From: Acidimicrobiales bacterium
GTDB lineage: Bacteria; Actinomycetota; Acidimicrobiia; Acidimicrobiales; SZUA-35
NCBI GenBank assembly: GCA_028285495.1
Contig: JANQPB010000037.1
Location: 62,001 to 126,000 of the forward strand
DNA length: 64,000 nucleotides
Direction: 5' to 3'
Position 1 is the stretch's first letter. Every line of letters begins with the position of its first letter. This document shows positions 1-8,408 of this stretch, piece after piece. A program made the translations under genes and the position numbers. Under the pieces are notes generated by a model. That model did no database searches. It was not told the origin of the DNA and saw only the letters and a list, made by a program, of their open reading frames with translations.

Positions 1-1
1 T

Positions 2-496
2 CCGCATCCCCCGGTGTACGCGCCGTTCAGCTACTCGATGGAGACCTCGAAGTTCTGGGCCAGGGAGGGGGGCAAGATGGTCAGCTTCGTCGCCCCGGCC
101 AAGCAGGACTTCATCCAAACCGCCCTCGAGGTGTTCCTGGACGAGGCCGACCGGGCGGGGCGGCCGACGACCGCGGCCCGGTCGCTCGCCCTCGGCGGCC
201 ACCTGACGATGGGGCGGAACCCGGCCGAGGCCGCCGACCTCTACCAGGGGTTCGAAGAGCTGTTCAACTGGGCCTACAACGCCCCGCCCTACGTGGTGCC
301 GATGGGCCGGGTCTTCGGCGGCAGCCGCGAGCAGGAGCTCGACCACGTCAGCCGACTGAACGAGGAGTTCGGCGTCACCGAGTTCTTCCTCTGGCACCAC
401 GTCGGCTACTTCGAGCAGGACCAGGAGCTGGCCATGCTCAACGAGTTCGCCGATGGCGTCATCCGACCGATGCGGGCCGCCGGGTTGACCGGATGA
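2..496 (+). CDS. LLM-class flavin-dependent oxidoreductase, C-terminal part
   Basis: The reading frame is open from the left edge, so only the last ~164 residues are present. They resemble the C-terminal part of luciferase-like, F420- or FMN-dependent monooxygenases: the text around VEFFLWHHVGYF-type sequence (here TEFFLWHHVGYFEQD) followed by a closing helix with FADGVIRPMR is typical of that barrel fold. The stop TGA overlaps the ATG of the next gene by four bases, so it is translationally coupled to the TetR regulator behind it, suggesting the regulator controls this oxidation pathway. Substrate cannot be told from this fragment. Family assignment is by sequence feel; moderately sure. Confidence 0.7.
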   Translation, partial: PHPPVYAPFSYSMETSKFWAREGGKMVSFVAPAKQDFIQTALEVFLDEADRAGRPTTAARSLALGGHLTMGRNPAEAADLYQGFEELFNWAYNAPPYVVPMGRVFGGSREQELDHVSRLNEEFGVTEFFLWHHVGYFEQDQELAMLNEFADGVIRPMRAAGLTG

Positions 497-1233
497 GCCC
501 TCAGACGTCAGCCTTCGAGCGCCTGGCGATCGACATCCCCGACGGTCACCGGGGCCCGATCGAGGTCGAGGTTCGTCGACACGGGGTCACGGTCGCCACG
601 CTTTCGCTGCGGGGCGATGCGCTCGCGACGGCCCCGGTCACGGCCGACGAGCCGACCGTCGCCAACGAGGGTCGGGAACGGCAGATCCTCGAGATCGCGA
701 GCGACGTGATCTCGACCAAGGGGTTCGCGGCGACGTCCATCCGGGACATCGCCCGAGCGGCCGACATCTCGATCGCCGCCCTCTACCGACACATCGGCTC
801 GAAGGACGAGCTGCTCCACCGCATCACCCAGACCCGTATGCAGGAGCTCTTCGACCACTTCGAGGCCAACCTCACCGGCGGCGGGACCGCCAGCGAGCGG
901 CTGTCGGAGGCGATCGCGGTCTACCTCGCCTACATCAGCGAGAACCACCGGTACATCAACCTCGTCTATCGGGAGACCAAGGCCCTGGACGATCGGGCCA
1001 GGGCCAAGATCTACGACACCGAGCGGCGGTTCATGCGGCTGTGGGAGCAGATCATCAGCGACGGGGTGGCCGACGGCGAGTTCGTCGAGGTCGACGCCGA
1101 GCTGGCCGCCAACCTGGCCTACTTCTCCTGCACGGTCTGGGCCCTTCGCTACTGGAGCATCGGGGACCGGGCCGAAGCGGACGTCCGGGACCACCTCACG
1201 ACGCTGATCGTCGGCGGCTTGACCGCCCGCTGA
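493..1233 (+). CDS. TetR/AcrR family transcriptional regulator
   Basis: 246 residues. After an unusual ~60-residue N-terminal extension, the TetR DNA-binding domain runs from about residue 62: RERQILEIASDVISTKGF, then the helix-turn-helix IRDIARAADISIAALYRH and the following IGSKDELL. The rest is an all-helical ligand-binding domain. It starts inside the stop codon of the upstream oxidoreductase (ATGA overlap), so the two are co-transcribed. The extension has no motif I recognise and could instead mean that translation begins later; the ATGA overlap favours the long form. Ligand unknown. Confidence 0.88.
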   Translation: MSPQTSAFERLAIDIPDGHRGPIEVEVRRHGVTVATLSLRGDALATAPVTADEPTVANEGRERQILEIASDVISTKGFAATSIRDIARAADISIAALYRHIGSKDELLHRITQTRMQELFDHFEANLTGGGTASERLSEAIAVYLAYISENHRYINLVYRETKALDDRARAKIYDTERRFMRLWEQIISDGVADGEFVEVDAELAANLAYFSCTVWALRYWSIGDRAEADVRDHLTTLIVGGLTAR

Positions 1234-1329
1234 GCCGAGGGGATGCTCGAACGGAGTCGGGCGACGGAGAGCATGGAGATCCGGGCGATCTGCCTCTTCG
1301 ACTGACGCATCGGGCACCGCCGTCGCCGG

Positions 1330-2115
1330 TCAGTCGTCTCGCTGCCACGGGAGCTTGTTCGTGTCGACCCAGCGATAGTGGCTGGCGTATCGCAGCCCGG
1401 CCGCCGATGCCTCGTCGAGCACGACCGTTGCCCGCGGATGAGCCTGGAGCGCCGACCCAGGACAGATCGCCGCCAGGGGGCCCTCGATCATCTGCATCAC
1501 CGCCCGGACCTTGGCCGGGCCGAAGGCCAGCAGGACGATCCGCCTGGCCTCCATGATCGTGCCGATTCCCATGGTCACGGCGTGGCGGGGCATGGCGTCG
1601 CGATCGCCGAAGACGGCGGCGTTGTCGTGCAGCGTCTGCTCGGAGAGGATCTTGATCCAGGTGCGCGAGCGCAGCGAGCCCGTCGGCTCGTTGAAGCCGA
1701 TGTGGCCGTTGCGGCCGAGGCCGAGCAACTGCACGTCGATGCCGCCGGCGGCCTCGATGCGTTCCTCGTAGGCCCGGCACTCCGCCTGCAGGTCATCGGC
1801 CCGACCGGCGGGCACGTTGGTGCTGGCCAGGTCGATGTCGATGTGCCGGAACAGGTGCTCGTTCATGAAGTGGCGGTACGACTGGGGGTGCTCCGGGCTC
1901 AGACCGACGTACTCGTCGAGGTTGAAGGTGGTGACCCGGCTGAAGTCGAGGCCGTCCTCGCGGTGCAGGCGAACGAGCTCGCGGTAGAGGCGTTCGGGCG
2001 TCCGACCCGTTGCCAGGCCGAGCACGGCGTCCGGCTTCTCCCGCACGGTCTTGGCGACGATCTTGGCCCCGAGCAGGCAGCCGTCCTCGGCGTCGGGTCG
2101 GATGATGACTTCCAC
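1330..2115 (-). CDS. nagB: Glucosamine-6-phosphate deaminase
   Basis: 261 residues, close to the ~266 of the E. coli enzyme. Converts glucosamine-6-phosphate to fructose-6-phosphate and ammonia in the cytosol, the last step of amino-sugar catabolism. Diagnostic motifs: the sugar-phosphate loop GLATGRTPERLY (about 33-44), NLDEYVGL with the catalytic Asp68, and GLGRNGHIGFNEP (132-144) with the ring-opening His138. I chose the GTG at 2115 because translation from further upstream would run into the GH9 gene, whose stop is at 2141; this leaves a 25-base gap on the same strand. Co-transcription with the GH9 hydrolase points to glucosamine oligomer use. Confidence 0.9.
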   Translation of the reverse strand: MEVIIRPDAEDGCLLGAKIVAKTVREKPDAVLGLATGRTPERLYRELVRLHREDGLDFSRVTTFNLDEYVGLSPEHPQSYRHFMNEHLFRHIDIDLASTNVPAGRADDLQAECRAYEERIEAAGGIDVQLLGLGRNGHIGFNEPTGSLRSRTWIKILSEQTLHDNAAVFGDRDAMPRHAVTMGIGTIMEARRIVLLAFGPAKVRAVMQMIEGPLAAICPGSALQAHPRATVVLDEASAAGLRYASHYRWVDTNKLPWQRDD

Positions 2116-2140
2116 GGGTCGGGTCCAGTCGAGAGGTTGG

Positions 2141-3835
2141 TCAGGACAGCCCGATCGTGTCGCGAACGGCGAGCGCATACAACAACCACGCCGCATGCGG
2201 CAGCCATTGCTCGCCCCATCGCCAGCTCTGGTCGGGGTCGTCCCTCCATGGCGACGGCTGGAACGCGATGTCCGCCTCGTTCTCGAACCCGGAGGTGATG
2301 CCGTTGCACACGCCCCCCGGCGCGTTGAAGGCGTGCTCGTCGCCGTACTGCGGGTTGTTCCGCCCGCGACCCTGCATCATGCAGCGGTCGAACGGGTTCG
2401 CTCCCAGGATCCAGTCGACCCAGCGGGAGGCGGCGTCCCCGAGCCGTACGTCAGCCGGTGCGACCGTCCAGACGGCGCCGGCGAGCGACGCCAGCTTGGC
2501 GTTCTCGCCTTGCCACCAGTACCCGGACGGGTTCTCGTGTGGGTAGAACCACTGCCGTCTTCCTTCCTCGCCCGGCACCTTGACCCAGTGGGGCGGGTAA
2601 CCGAACGGATTGGCGACCGCCTCGCCGAGCGACACCAGCGACTCGAGCCATGCCGCCGCCAGGTCCTGCGCCGCCGCCCCGTCCCGCCGATCGGGTCGGA
2701 GCTCGGCCGCCCGAGCCAGAGCCAGCGCCGGCAGCCCCGCATCGCTCGCATGGAACCAGGACCGCTCGGCTTCGTCGTCCATCGCGAGCCACAGGTGTCC
2801 GTCGGTCTCCCGGCGACGAGCCAGCACGGCCCGCAGGCGGCGATCGAGCTCGGCCAGCACGTCCTGGTCCGGAACGACTGCGGCCAGCTCGGCTGCGGCC
2901 ACCAGTGCGCAGGTGTCGTCGATGAGGTTCTCGGTGCCGTCGTCCAGGTACGACCGCCCGTGCTCGATCAGGTGCCGGAAGCCCGCGAGGGCGGCCGCCC
3001 GGTACTCGTCGGCGGCGTGCGCCCCTCCCCCGCCGAGCCGGGCCGCCAGGGCCAGGGCTGCGACCGCCATCCCGCCGCCCTGGCGCCAGCCCGCCTGATA
3101 GTCGGCGCGCTTGTGACCGGCCTGCGTTGCGTAGGTGCACAGTTCCCGCCTGGCCGGGTCCTTGGGCCAGTTGTCGAACACGGTGGCGTACCAGTACCCG
3201 GCCTCGTCCTGCATCCTCATCAGCCAGTCGGCGCCGTGCAGGGCTTCGTCCCGGAGGCGTTCGCGGAAGTAGTCCCGGCGTCCCAGTGCGGCGTACCGCT
3301 CCCATGCCCGGCCGAGCGCCCAGGCCACCATCGGGTTCTGTTGGGGGTTCATGACGTTGGCGTACGAGAGGTGGCTGAGGTACTTGCTGGTGTCGCCCGA
3401 CGCGTCGAACCAGCCGCCGCTCACGTCGCGCATCGCCCGGTCGTCCAGGCGAGGCGCCTGCGAATCCGCCCGGTCCCAGATCCCCGACGATCGCTGGCTC
3501 TTGATGTGGAACAGGAGGTCCGAGATGAGGGCCGGGCCGAACAGGCCGTCACGGATCTCGAACCCCTCGCTCTGGCCGGCGGCTCCGGTGGCCGAGCTCC
3601 AGCGCACCGCATGGCGTCCTGGCGTCGTGACCGCCGTGGCGTCGACCTCCCACCACGGACCCAGGTGCCAGCCGTCGACCGCCGCACACGCTCGGGGAAC
3701 GGTTCGCCAGATCTCCTGCCCGGCCGGGAGCCGGACCAGGGCGACGTGGCCCCACTCCGTGTCCGCCGGCGCCTCGATGAGGATCCGCTTGTCGGCCGTG
3801 GGGCGGTACCCCACGTGGTTGAACACCGCCTTCAT
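2141..3835 (-). CDS. GH9 glycoside hydrolase with N-terminal Ig-like domain (possible exo-glucosaminidase)
   Basis: 564 residues, no signal peptide visible. Residues 1 to ~95 form the Ig-like N-terminal domain common in GH9 enzymes; the rest is the (alpha/alpha)6 barrel. GGWFDASGDTSKY (140-152) holds the two Asp of the catalytic base (D144, D148), and GEQWLPHAAW near the end holds the likely acid E542. Absence of a signal peptide plus co-transcription with nagB suggests intracellular action on chitosan-type oligomers, like the GH9 glucosaminidases of vibrios, rather than cellulose. That substrate call is inference. ATG at 3835 is the first codon of the conserved VFNHVGYRP start. Confidence 0.85.
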   Translation of the reverse strand: MKAVFNHVGYRPTADKRILIEAPADTEWGHVALVRLPAGQEIWRTVPRACAAVDGWHLGPWWEVDATAVTTPGRHAVRWSSATGAAGQSEGFEIRDGLFGPALISDLLFHIKSQRSSGIWDRADSQAPRLDDRAMRDVSGGWFDASGDTSKYLSHLSYANVMNPQQNPMVAWALGRAWERYAALGRRDYFRERLRDEALHGADWLMRMQDEAGYWYATVFDNWPKDPARRELCTYATQAGHKRADYQAGWRQGGGMAVAALALAARLGGGGAHAADEYRAAALAGFRHLIEHGRSYLDDGTENLIDDTCALVAAAELAAVVPDQDVLAELDRRLRAVLARRRETDGHLWLAMDDEAERSWFHASDAGLPALALARAAELRPDRRDGAAAQDLAAAWLESLVSLGEAVANPFGYPPHWVKVPGEEGRRQWFYPHENPSGYWWQGENAKLASLAGAVWTVAPADVRLGDAASRWVDWILGANPFDRCMMQGRGRNNPQYGDEHAFNAPGGVCNGITSGFENEADIAFQPSPWRDDPDQSWRWGEQWLPHAAWLLYALAVRDTIGLS

Positions 3836-3998
3836 CGCGCTGCCACCACCCCCGGTCTCGGCCCCGTGGTGCGGCGCATCGTCCCACCGCCCTCCCTCGT
3901 TCGTCTCCGGCCCGAGCCCGGCTTCCGGCCAGCCGATGCTAGCAGCGGGCCGGAACGCGGCTCGACGGCGGACGGCCGGAGAACTTCTTCGCGGTATC

Positions 3999-4026
3999 TT
4001 GTCGATTCTGCGGTCGACCGGCGTGA
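3999..4026 (+). promoter_or_regulatory. Candidate ECF42-type sigma promoter
   Basis: TGTCGA at 4000-4005 is followed after exactly 16 bases by CGTGA at 4022-4026, about 50 bases before the ATG of the DGPF gene. From memory, TGTCGA is the -35 motif reported for ECF42 sigma factors, and an ECF42-type sigma gene is the next gene but one. The layout therefore fits autoregulation. The -10 match is looser than the -35 match. Confidence 0.5.
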
Positions 4027-4075
4027 CAGGGGTGACGGGCAAGAGCTGCGCCGGATACGGAAGAGGAATCGCACC

Positions 4076-4429
4076 ATGGACTACCTGATCATGAACCACA
4101 CCGTCGAGGTCGATGGACCCGCTCCGGGAACGCCGGAGTTCCAGGAGTTGATGGGCCGCTGGATGGCCTACAACCAGATGCTGATCGACAACGGTCACTG
4201 GATCGGCGGCGGCTCGCTGACCCCGAGCGCGGCGGCGACCTCGGTGGCCAAGTCCGGCGACTCGGTGAAGGTCACCGACGGCCCGTTCGCCGAGACGAAG
4301 GAGCAGATCGCCGGCTACTACATCATCAAGGCGGACGACCTCGACGAGGCGATTCGACTGGCCCGGGCCATGCCAGCCGACGACGTCGTCTTCGAGATCC
4401 GTCCGATCGCCTTCAGGCCCGATGCGTAG
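4076..4429 (+). CDS. YciI-like DGPF-domain protein
   Basis: 117 residues. A small cytoplasmic ferredoxin-like-fold protein of the YCII-related family. It carries the DGPFAETKE signature (about 71-79) after which the DGPF subfamily is named, followed by GYYIIKADDLDEAIRLA. A good ribosome binding site (AGAGGA) sits nine bases before the ATG. Genes of this kind almost always lie next to an ECF42 sigma factor, as here (the sigma gene begins four bases after its stop). Their biochemical role is not established; they are thought to be targets or partners of the sigma factor. Confidence 0.9.
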   Translation: MDYLIMNHTVEVDGPAPGTPEFQELMGRWMAYNQMLIDNGHWIGGGSLTPSAAATSVAKSGDSVKVTDGPFAETKEQIAGYYIIKADDLDEAIRLARAMPADDVVFEIRPIAFRPDA

Positions 4430-4432
4430 GGG

Positions 4433-5761
4433 TTGCCGCCCGGTGCCGCCGTCCTCGTGAGCCACGACCGGCGACGAGGCCACAACGACCCGGGCGACGA
4501 GCGCCTCGCCAGGGCGATGCGGGAGGACGGCCCGCGGATCCTCTCGATCCTGGCGTCCCGCTTCGGCGACCTCGACCTCGCCGACGATGCCGTGCAGGAC
4601 GCCATGATCGAGGCGGCGAGGACCTGGCCGGACCGCGGTGTGCCGCCGAACGTCGGTGGGTGGCTGATGACCACGGCGCGCCGCCGGGCTCAGGACCGCC
4701 TCCGGTCGGCCGAGCGTGCTCGCCGGCGGCTCGAAGCGTCGGCGCCGCTGCTCGACGAGCAGCGATGGGCTCCCGACGTGCGGCTCACCGACATGATCGA
4801 CGAACCACGGGTCGCTGGCCCCGGCGGCGCCGTCGACGAGCCGACACCGCCGGATGAACGCCTCCGCCTCCTCCTGTTGTGCTGCCATCCGGCGCTGAAC
4901 GTCGACGCACAGGTCGCCCTGACCCTCCGCCTCGTCGGCGGCCTGACCACCACCGAGATCAGCGCGGCGTTCCTGATCCCCGAAGCGACGCTGGCCCAGC
5001 GAATCGTCCGGGCCAAGAGCAAGATCCGGACGGCGGGGATCCCGCTCGGTCTACCGGATCGGTTGACCGATCGACTGAGTGCGGTGCTCGCCGTGCTCTA
5101 CCTGGTCTTCAACGAGGGCTACCTGGCCAACGACGAGGCCAACGGCTCGATTCGAACCGACCTGGTGACCGAAGCGATCCGCCTGACCCGTCTCGTCAGC
5201 GAGCTCGCACCAGCCGAGCCGGAGCCGCTGGGCCTGCTGGCCCTGGAGCTCTTCCACCAGAGCCGGCAGACGGCCAGGATCGACGCCCTCGGTGACCTGG
5301 TGTTGCTGGACGACCAGGATCGGGCGACGTGGGATCGGCACGCCATCGCCGAGGCCAACCGGGTCCTCGCCCGGGCCATGAAACGGATGCAGCCGGGCCC
5401 GTACCAGGTGCAGGCACTGATCGCCGCCCAACACGCCAACGCGCCGACCGCCGACGAGACCGACTGGCCGACGATCTCGTCGCTCTACGCACAGCTCGAC
5501 GCAATGTCGGCCTCGCCGGTCGTGCGGCTGAATCGGGCCGTCGCCGTGGCGATGACCGATGGCCCTCTTGCCGGACTGGAGATGCTCGACCAGATCACCG
5601 ATCTCGACCGTTACCACCTCCTGTGGGCGACGAGAGGCGAGTTGAGCCGGCGGGCTTGCCGGGCGGCCGATGCCCGCCAGGCGTTCACCAAGGCCCTCGA
5701 CCTCGCCCCCAACGCCGCCGAGCGCCGACATCTCGAGCGGCGACTCATCGCCCTCGGGTAG
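4433..5761 (+). CDS. ECF42-type RNA polymerase sigma factor with C-terminal extension
   Basis: 442 residues, far longer than an ordinary ECF sigma (~180). Sigma region 2 is at about 30-95 (ILASRFGDLDLADDAVQDAM, GGWLMTTARRRAQDRLR), region 4 at about 145-200 (LTTTEISAAFLIPEATLAQR). The remaining ~240 residues form the large helical, TPR-like extension typical of ECF42, containing YLVFNEGYLA and the VRLNRAVAVAM segment. No anti-sigma factor is present; in this group the C-terminal extension is thought to control activity. Start is TTG at 4433 or GTG at 4457; neither has a strong ribosome site. Works with the DGPF gene directly upstream. Confidence 0.9.
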   Translation: MPPGAAVLVSHDRRRGHNDPGDERLARAMREDGPRILSILASRFGDLDLADDAVQDAMIEAARTWPDRGVPPNVGGWLMTTARRRAQDRLRSAERARRRLEASAPLLDEQRWAPDVRLTDMIDEPRVAGPGGAVDEPTPPDERLRLLLLCCHPALNVDAQVALTLRLVGGLTTTEISAAFLIPEATLAQRIVRAKSKIRTAGIPLGLPDRLTDRLSAVLAVLYLVFNEGYLANDEANGSIRTDLVTEAIRLTRLVSELAPAEPEPLGLLALELFHQSRQTARIDALGDLVLLDDQDRATWDRHAIAEANRVLARAMKRMQPGPYQVQALIAAQHANAPTADETDWPTISSLYAQLDAMSASPVVRLNRAVAVAMTDGPLAGLEMLDQITDLDRYHLLWATRGELSRRACRAADARQAFTKALDLAPNAAERRHLERRLIALG

Positions 5762-5972
5762 GTGCTGAAGACCACATGACGGGCTCTCGACGCCCATCCA
5801 TCCGCCCACTCGTCGGCACCGCCGGATCGACCCGATCGCTCGTCGTCGCCGGGCCCGGGGGTACTCCGTACTTCCTGATCGACAGGCAGCAGCGGCCAAC
5901 AGCTGACCAGGCTCGACGAGCCCGGGCCGGGGGCCGGGCCGCCGCGTTGCCGCTGACGCCCCGGCCTCGGAC

Positions 5973-7247
5973 TCAGCCGGCCGGATCGGTGACCTGGCCG
6001 GCGAACAGCACGGCACCGGTGTCGACGTGGCGGACGAGGTAGAAGAACGGCCGGTCGGCGGCGACCAACAGCTCGGGTTCGGGCGGGCCCGAGTCCTCGA
6101 AGCCGAGAGCGGTGGCGGCTGCGGCTTCGGTGCCGATCTCGTCGACGGCGATGTCGGCGCCGTGCACCGCGCCATCGAGAACGACCTCGGGCCCGATCCC
6201 GGGATAGCCACCGGGCGCGATGTCGCGCTCGGTCAACCAATCGAGGAAGTCGATCGCCGTCGTGGTCTCCCACTCGGGCAGACGCAACTCGTAGGGCCCG
6301 GTCGTGAACGCCGCATCGACCTCGGCCAGGAACCCGGACGACAACCGGGACCGTACCTCCTCGAACCGGCCCTCGTCCGGGACGATGATCGCCATGGCAT
6401 AGTCGCCACCCAGGTACGGGATCTGGGCCCCGACATAGCCGTCACCGACCCCACGAGGGCCCGGCTGTTCGAGATCGACCAGGTACGTCGTGTCGACCGT
6501 GGTGCCGTCGAGCCGGGTGAAGATCCCATCGAGCGGCCCGTACTTGCCGAAGATCGTGCGCCACTGGGCCTTGAAGTACACGGTGTCGGTCACGACCAGC
6601 ACCGTGTTGCCGTCGATGAAACCGGCCGGGAGCAGCTCGGGGATCAAGTCGTTGGTCTGCTCCGACACCCACGAGTTGATCCGCTCCAGCGAGCCATCGG
6701 GGTCGGTGACATCGATCGTCTCGACATCCGCACCGTGATGGCTGGCCAGGAGATCGACCCAGTCCTGATCCGGCGCCGCGGACGCCGACGGCCACAACCG
6801 ATCAGCGACGGTGACGATCGGTGTCTCGGTCTCGTCGATGGCAACGGCGGTGCCGTTCGAGGCCACCAACCGGGCATCGAGGGCGTTCCAGGCGTCATGG
6901 GCGGCCAGACCGGCCGGGAGGGCGAACGTCTCGTCGATGGCCGATGCGGTCACCTCGTCGGCTGCGCCACGGGCCATCAGCAACGCATGGCCGATACTGA
7001 GCGGGCTGAACACCAGGTTCCCATCGACCGGCTGGGACCGCATCAGATCGAACCCGCCATCGGTGAACCCGGCGACCAGCTCGCCAACGGGCGCATCGGC
7101 CGCCACCGGCGCCCGCTCGACCCCCGACGATGGCGCACCGGCCCGACCGCCCGAACCGGAGCCCCCCGAGCCACAGGCGGCGACGACCAGTGCGACGGCG
7201 ACGGCGGCCAGACCGAGACGAGGCCGAACGAGCAACGTGCGTGTCAT
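5973..7247 (-). CDS. Secreted serpin (serine protease inhibitor) lipoprotein
   Basis: 424 residues. A lipoprotein signal peptide ends in LVVAAC (lipid-anchored Cys25), followed by a Ser/Gly linker, so the protein is held on the outer face of the membrane. The body is a serpin: NLVFSPLSIGHALLMARGAA near the start, TDTVYFKAQW in the middle, and the hinge of the reactive-centre loop DEIGTEAAAATA at about 369-380, then DRPFFYLVRH and TGAVLFAGQVTDP at the end. The small-residue hinge (AAAAT) is what inhibitory serpins need for loop insertion. The scissile bond would lie in the stretch LGFEDSGPP, giving an unusual acidic/hydrophobic specificity. Stands alone as a transcription unit. Confidence 0.93.
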   Translation of the reverse strand: MTRTLLVRPRLGLAAVAVALVVAACGSGGSGSGGRAGAPSSGVERAPVAADAPVGELVAGFTDGGFDLMRSQPVDGNLVFSPLSIGHALLMARGAADEVTASAIDETFALPAGLAAHDAWNALDARLVASNGTAVAIDETETPIVTVADRLWPSASAAPDQDWVDLLASHHGADVETIDVTDPDGSLERINSWVSEQTNDLIPELLPAGFIDGNTVLVVTDTVYFKAQWRTIFGKYGPLDGIFTRLDGTTVDTTYLVDLEQPGPRGVGDGYVGAQIPYLGGDYAMAIIVPDEGRFEEVRSRLSSGFLAEVDAAFTTGPYELRLPEWETTTAIDFLDWLTERDIAPGGYPGIGPEVVLDGAVHGADIAVDEIGTEAAAATALGFEDSGPPEPELLVAADRPFFYLVRHVDTGAVLFAGQVTDPAG

Positions 7248-7351
7248 GATCACTTGGACGTCGCCGCCGGCCCGCTGGTTCCCGACCTCGCCATCACCGA
7301 CACCGCGGCAGCTGCGGAGGGTCACCACACGTGTCGCAGCGACGCCGTCGA

Positions 7352-8311
7352 TCAGCCGAGCCGGGCGGGCGAGCCGCCGCGGGCCGCGAGCCAGCTCCCG
7401 ATCAGCTCGTTGGTCTCGTCGGGGAGCTCTTCGGCGATCCAGTGGCCGCACTCGAGCTCGACCACCTCGACGTTCGGCACGAACTCGGCGATCCGCTCGT
7501 TCTGTGGCACCGGGTCCCGGGACCCGTGGATCATGAGCGCGGGTTGACGGACGATCGGGTCGACGTCGGCGAGGAGCTCCCAGTTGCGATCGACGTTCCG
7601 GTACCAGTTGATCCCGCCGGTGAACCCCGAGCGCTCGAAGGCGTCGACGAGGACGGCCAGCTCGCCGTCGCTCATGATCGGATCGCCGAGCGGCGCCTCG
7701 GCCATGGCGAGGTTGATCATGGCGTTGCCCGGCTCGGGGGCCGCCGGCGGGACGTTCGTGCGGTACAGGTTGGCGAGGAAGCGATGCGTGTTGCCGTCGA
7801 GCACCGCATCGGCGACGCCCGGATGGCGATTGAAGTGGACGAAGTAGTAGTCGGGGCCGAGCACCTGCTCCATCGCCTCGACCCAGGGCTGGTCGCCGCG
7901 CTCCATGTAGGCCATGGCCAGGGCGATCACCCGCTCGACCCGGGTCGGGTGCAGCAGGGTCAGCCACCAGACCACCGCCGCGCCCCAGTCGTGGCCGACG
8001 AAGATCGCGTTCCCGTAGCCGAAGTGGTCGAGGAGGCCGACGAGGTCCCCGGCCAGGTGCTCGATGTCGTAGGCGGTGACGTCGTCCGGGCGCGACGAGT
8101 TTCCGTAGCCCCGCTGGTTCGGGACGATGACGTGATACCCCGAAGCGGCGAGCACCGGCATCTGGTTTCGCCACGAGAAGGCGTGCGCGGGCCAACCGTG
8201 GCAGAGCACGATCGGCCGGCCGGCGTTCTCGCGGCCCGCTTCGAACACCTCGAGCTCGATGCCGTTCACCGCGATCCGGGTCGGCTCGGGGAAGTCGGTC
8301 GGGTCGAACAT
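7352..8311 (-). CDS. Epoxide-hydrolase-like alpha/beta hydrolase
   Basis: 319 residues, cytosolic. The oxyanion-hole motif HGWP follows IVLC at about 38-41, the nucleophile elbow is VGHDWGAAV with an Asp nucleophile, and the catalytic His is in ECGHWI near the C-terminus. An Asp nucleophile with HGWP marks the epoxide hydrolase / haloalkane dehalogenase branch. Tyrosines of the lid expected in epoxide hydrolases are plausible in INWYRNVDRNW. AGAGGA lies 9-10 bases before the ATG. Divergent from a WYL regulator that shares its promoter region, so probably that regulator's target. Confidence 0.87.
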   Translation of the reverse strand: MFDPTDFPEPTRIAVNGIELEVFEAGRENAGRPIVLCHGWPAHAFSWRNQMPVLAASGYHVIVPNQRGYGNSSRPDDVTAYDIEHLAGDLVGLLDHFGYGNAIFVGHDWGAAVVWWLTLLHPTRVERVIALAMAYMERGDQPWVEAMEQVLGPDYYFVHFNRHPGVADAVLDGNTHRFLANLYRTNVPPAAPEPGNAMINLAMAEAPLGDPIMSDGELAVLVDAFERSGFTGGINWYRNVDRNWELLADVDPIVRQPALMIHGSRDPVPQNERIAEFVPNVEVVELECGHWIAEELPDETNELIGSWLAARGGSPARLG

Positions 8312-8368
8312 GGTGGAGCATTCCTCTCCGGGCGGGCCCCTCCCGCCACACCGGGAAACTAGATCCCT

Positions 8369-8391
8369 TTGCGGACAGTAGACGTCCGCAA
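8369..8391. promoter_or_regulatory. Perfect inverted repeat operator between hydrolase and WYL regulator
   Basis: TTGCGGAC (8369-8376) and GTCCGCAA (8384-8391) are perfect 8-base inverted arms with a 7-base spacer. The element sits in the ~97-base divergent gap, 18 bases before the regulator's preferred ATG and 58 bases before the hydrolase ATG. It is the most likely binding site of the WYL regulator. Because it covers an upstream ATG at 8391, it also argues that translation starts at 8409. Confidence 0.6.
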
Positions 8392-8408
8392 TGTGCGAGA
8401 CTCGTCAC

